Part shown: positions 57,301 to 60,300 of the stretch, in pieces
Layout of the letters: each line of letters opens with the position of its first letter
Numbering within the stretch: position 1 is the stretch's first letter
Assembly: GCA_917880885.1 (NCBI GenBank)
Contig: OU862913.1
Location: forward strand, 39,837,460 to 39,901,459
Direction of reading: 5' to 3'
DNA length: 64,000 nt
Source: Limnephilus marmoratus
Taxonomy: Eukaryota; Arthropoda; Insecta; Trichoptera; Limnephilidae
Notes under the pieces: model-generated
The model's input: only the letters and a program-made list of their open reading frames with translations
Database searches by the model: none
Told to the model about the DNA's origin: nothing
Position numbers and translations under genes: made by a program

Positions 57301-60300
57301 GTTGTAAGCTCCGATCCCATTTTTATTTATTTTCTTATTCTGGTCGCTCGGGTCACCTTCAATGATGATTCAGTAGATTCAATGTATAGATACTAAGTCA
57401 ATTGGGTTGTTTTTCTAGTGAGATTGTGTCCCAGTTTAACATCTTCTTTTCGCATCACCTTTTTCCATCATTACGAAAGGCAGTGTATTATAATGGTTAT
57501 CTAGCTACATTGTGAACTTAGCAAAAATAAATGCAGAAAAGCGCTTGAATTTCACTAATTATCATACCTGCCATAAGAGGATTAGAGCTTGCAACATGGT
57601 ATTTTTACGTATACATTAACGCACACAGTTCGAAATCCGAAGTAATTCGATTAAACAATAAGAATTCCCTCCCACCTTGACTACGAGTCTGAGTACTATA
57701 ACCGTTGGCAAGTTAGTTCCGCAAGCCGGAAGATAAAAAATAGATTCAGAAGAAGATAACCATCAAGAACATAGAAATGAACACAATAATAAATGCATCT
57801 TATTAGGAACTGTGGAAAAAACCAAAATCGTTGAAATACTTTACAGATCTCAACATCTTGTGGACTAATTTTAGATAAGATAGTGGTTCATCATTTTTTA
57901 TTATGAATTTGGCTTTCACCTTTTAAGGGTGATTTTGGCCTTTAAATTTTCAGATTTTTCTGAAAATTATTAACATTTTTTTAAAACCACATTTAAACTG
58001 AAGAAACCAAATTATTTGTTAAACATCACTAAAAAGTGTAAACCAAAATAAGTTGATTTCAGAAGTGTGACTAACATGAACAGATATAAATATTATTATA
58101 ATATTAATAAGACGAAAGAACGGAAAGAAAATGGTTTATCAATAGCTCATTCAGCTGCAGTTGATGCATTCAATTCAGGTGGATATTTAATTTACCTTTT
58201 TCTATGTCTTTCTCTCTTTCACTGTCTTTAAATCTCAATAAACGTATCATTAATTCAATTTAATTTATTTTTCAGATAAGTGCTTTAGAGGACACCTTTC
58301 AGATTGTCTGCTGCCCTCTGGTTGTTGAAGGTACGGTACCAAGTACTTAATTATCATTCATTATAAATCTAGTAGGCGATTCGATGGTTGGTTAATTTTC
58401 TAGGCTCCCTCGTCACCACAATTCATAACAATCAATCAAGTGTGACACACGTCATTTTTTGCTCCCTCAAAGTTGTTGCTTTCCTACAGTTAAAACATCA
58501 AATTATAAATTCAAACTCCGCAAAATTCTTCGGTGAATTCATAAAAAATTAGTTTTCATATTTTCTCGAAAGTGTTGATGCTGATTCATTATTAAAACTA
58601 ATATCATAAAGTGCAGTTCTGCGTTGCCGAATATTAGAATTTAGGACTACCTACAAAGTGTATTCGCGCCGCGCCGTGGAGTGCCGCGCTCCGTTGCCAT
58701 ATAATACCTACTTACGTTTATATCCACATCACCATGCGCCTGACAACCCAGAGGTGACCAACCTTTTAACATGTTCTGTTTCAAGTGCCAACTAACTATG
58801 ACCGATGGCATCACTTGTAACTCCTGCAGTAAGCAGTTTCACTACGAATGCGGAGGAACATCTGAAACTACATTTCGAAAGGCTAACAATGAGAAAAAAG
58901 AACCTGGCGTTGCATTACCTGCAAAACTTCACCCCAATCAACAGCTACGTCAACCAACCCTATAGAAGATGTGATGGTTGAAATAAAAAAATATTCTCGG
59001 AACTTACCTCCCTCAAAACCCTTAATAATCAAGTAAAGGATGACATGTCTGAACTTAAAAAATCCGTCGACTTCAACAATTCAAAATTAGATGATTTTAC
59101 TAAACGATTCCAAGCATTTGAACAATCTATGAGCAAAGTAGACAATCTGGAACGAGACGTTTCCTCTCTTCAATTGACAATCAAATTAATGCAAGAAGAT
59201 TCAAACAAAATCAACAATGGATAAGGCTTCAGAATATCGAAATAAAAGGAATACCTCAAGATAAAAACGAAATAGCAAACAAAATTGGTATTCACAACTT
59301 TAAAACCAGTGAAATCGAGTTCGCCACCAGAGTCTCGGCGAAAGACCCACTTCATTCTAAACTAATCAAACCAATAATCGTAAAATTCACCTTCCGCTCA
59401 CGTCAAAATGAATTCATCTCGGAAATTCGACGAAGAAAAGGAATAAGCACGAAGGACTTAAATTACCCCGGTGACGAAATAAACATCTATGTCAACGACC
59501 ATCTGACCAGCTTTAACAAAAACCTCCTTTTTCGAGCTAAGGGGTTTGCGAAGGAGAAGGGGTACAAATTCACGTGGCTAAAAAACAGTAGGATATATGT
59601 GAGGAAAAATCCTACTTCGCCCCCCATACTAATTGCCAAGGAAGAGGACCTCAAGAAAATCTCCTAAGTCGATCTGGATCTTCTTCGCGTCGTAAAATAG
59701 AGTTTTTATTCAGTCATGTATCTCCCCACACATTCCCCTCCTCCCATCATCCACTCCTATTACACCTACCTCCCCCTCTCTCCTATTTTGCCCTCTCCCT
59801 TAAAATTTCTAATTCATTCCTAACCCAATCAAGTAAACTTTTCAAGAACCAATTAGAAAACCATGTAACCGCCTGTTGGTGACCACTACCTGCTACACGC
59901 TTTACACTCAGACCTACTCGACGGACTATCACGGTCTCGTTTACACCTATTGCCTTTTCTGCTGCGGTGGTAAGCAAATTATTATATACTCATTTGTCTA
60001 CAATAATTTTACCAACATATCTACCTACCTATATCTAATTATATCAACATCAGAACAATAGTATCAATAGCCGGACCTGAGATGCGTATTACAATACATA
60101 CCTATACATTATTATTATTTTAAACTCTATGATGCACCCACTTGCATTGCATTAGATGTACTTACTCTGTTAAATTGCATGCACTATAACCTATCGATTG
60201 TCCTGATCTTCTTCAACACATCATTGCAAGATCCAAATCGCAACAGCAGGCAGTCGCTTTGTAACCTTTAATCTCCCTCTTTGCAAGACCATCTCTAAAC

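Noticed and set aside
58276..58285. Alternative acceptor (ATAAG) to begin exon 13 with TGC and rescue Cys4
   Set aside because: It shifts the frame, destroys the CC pair and runs into a stop.
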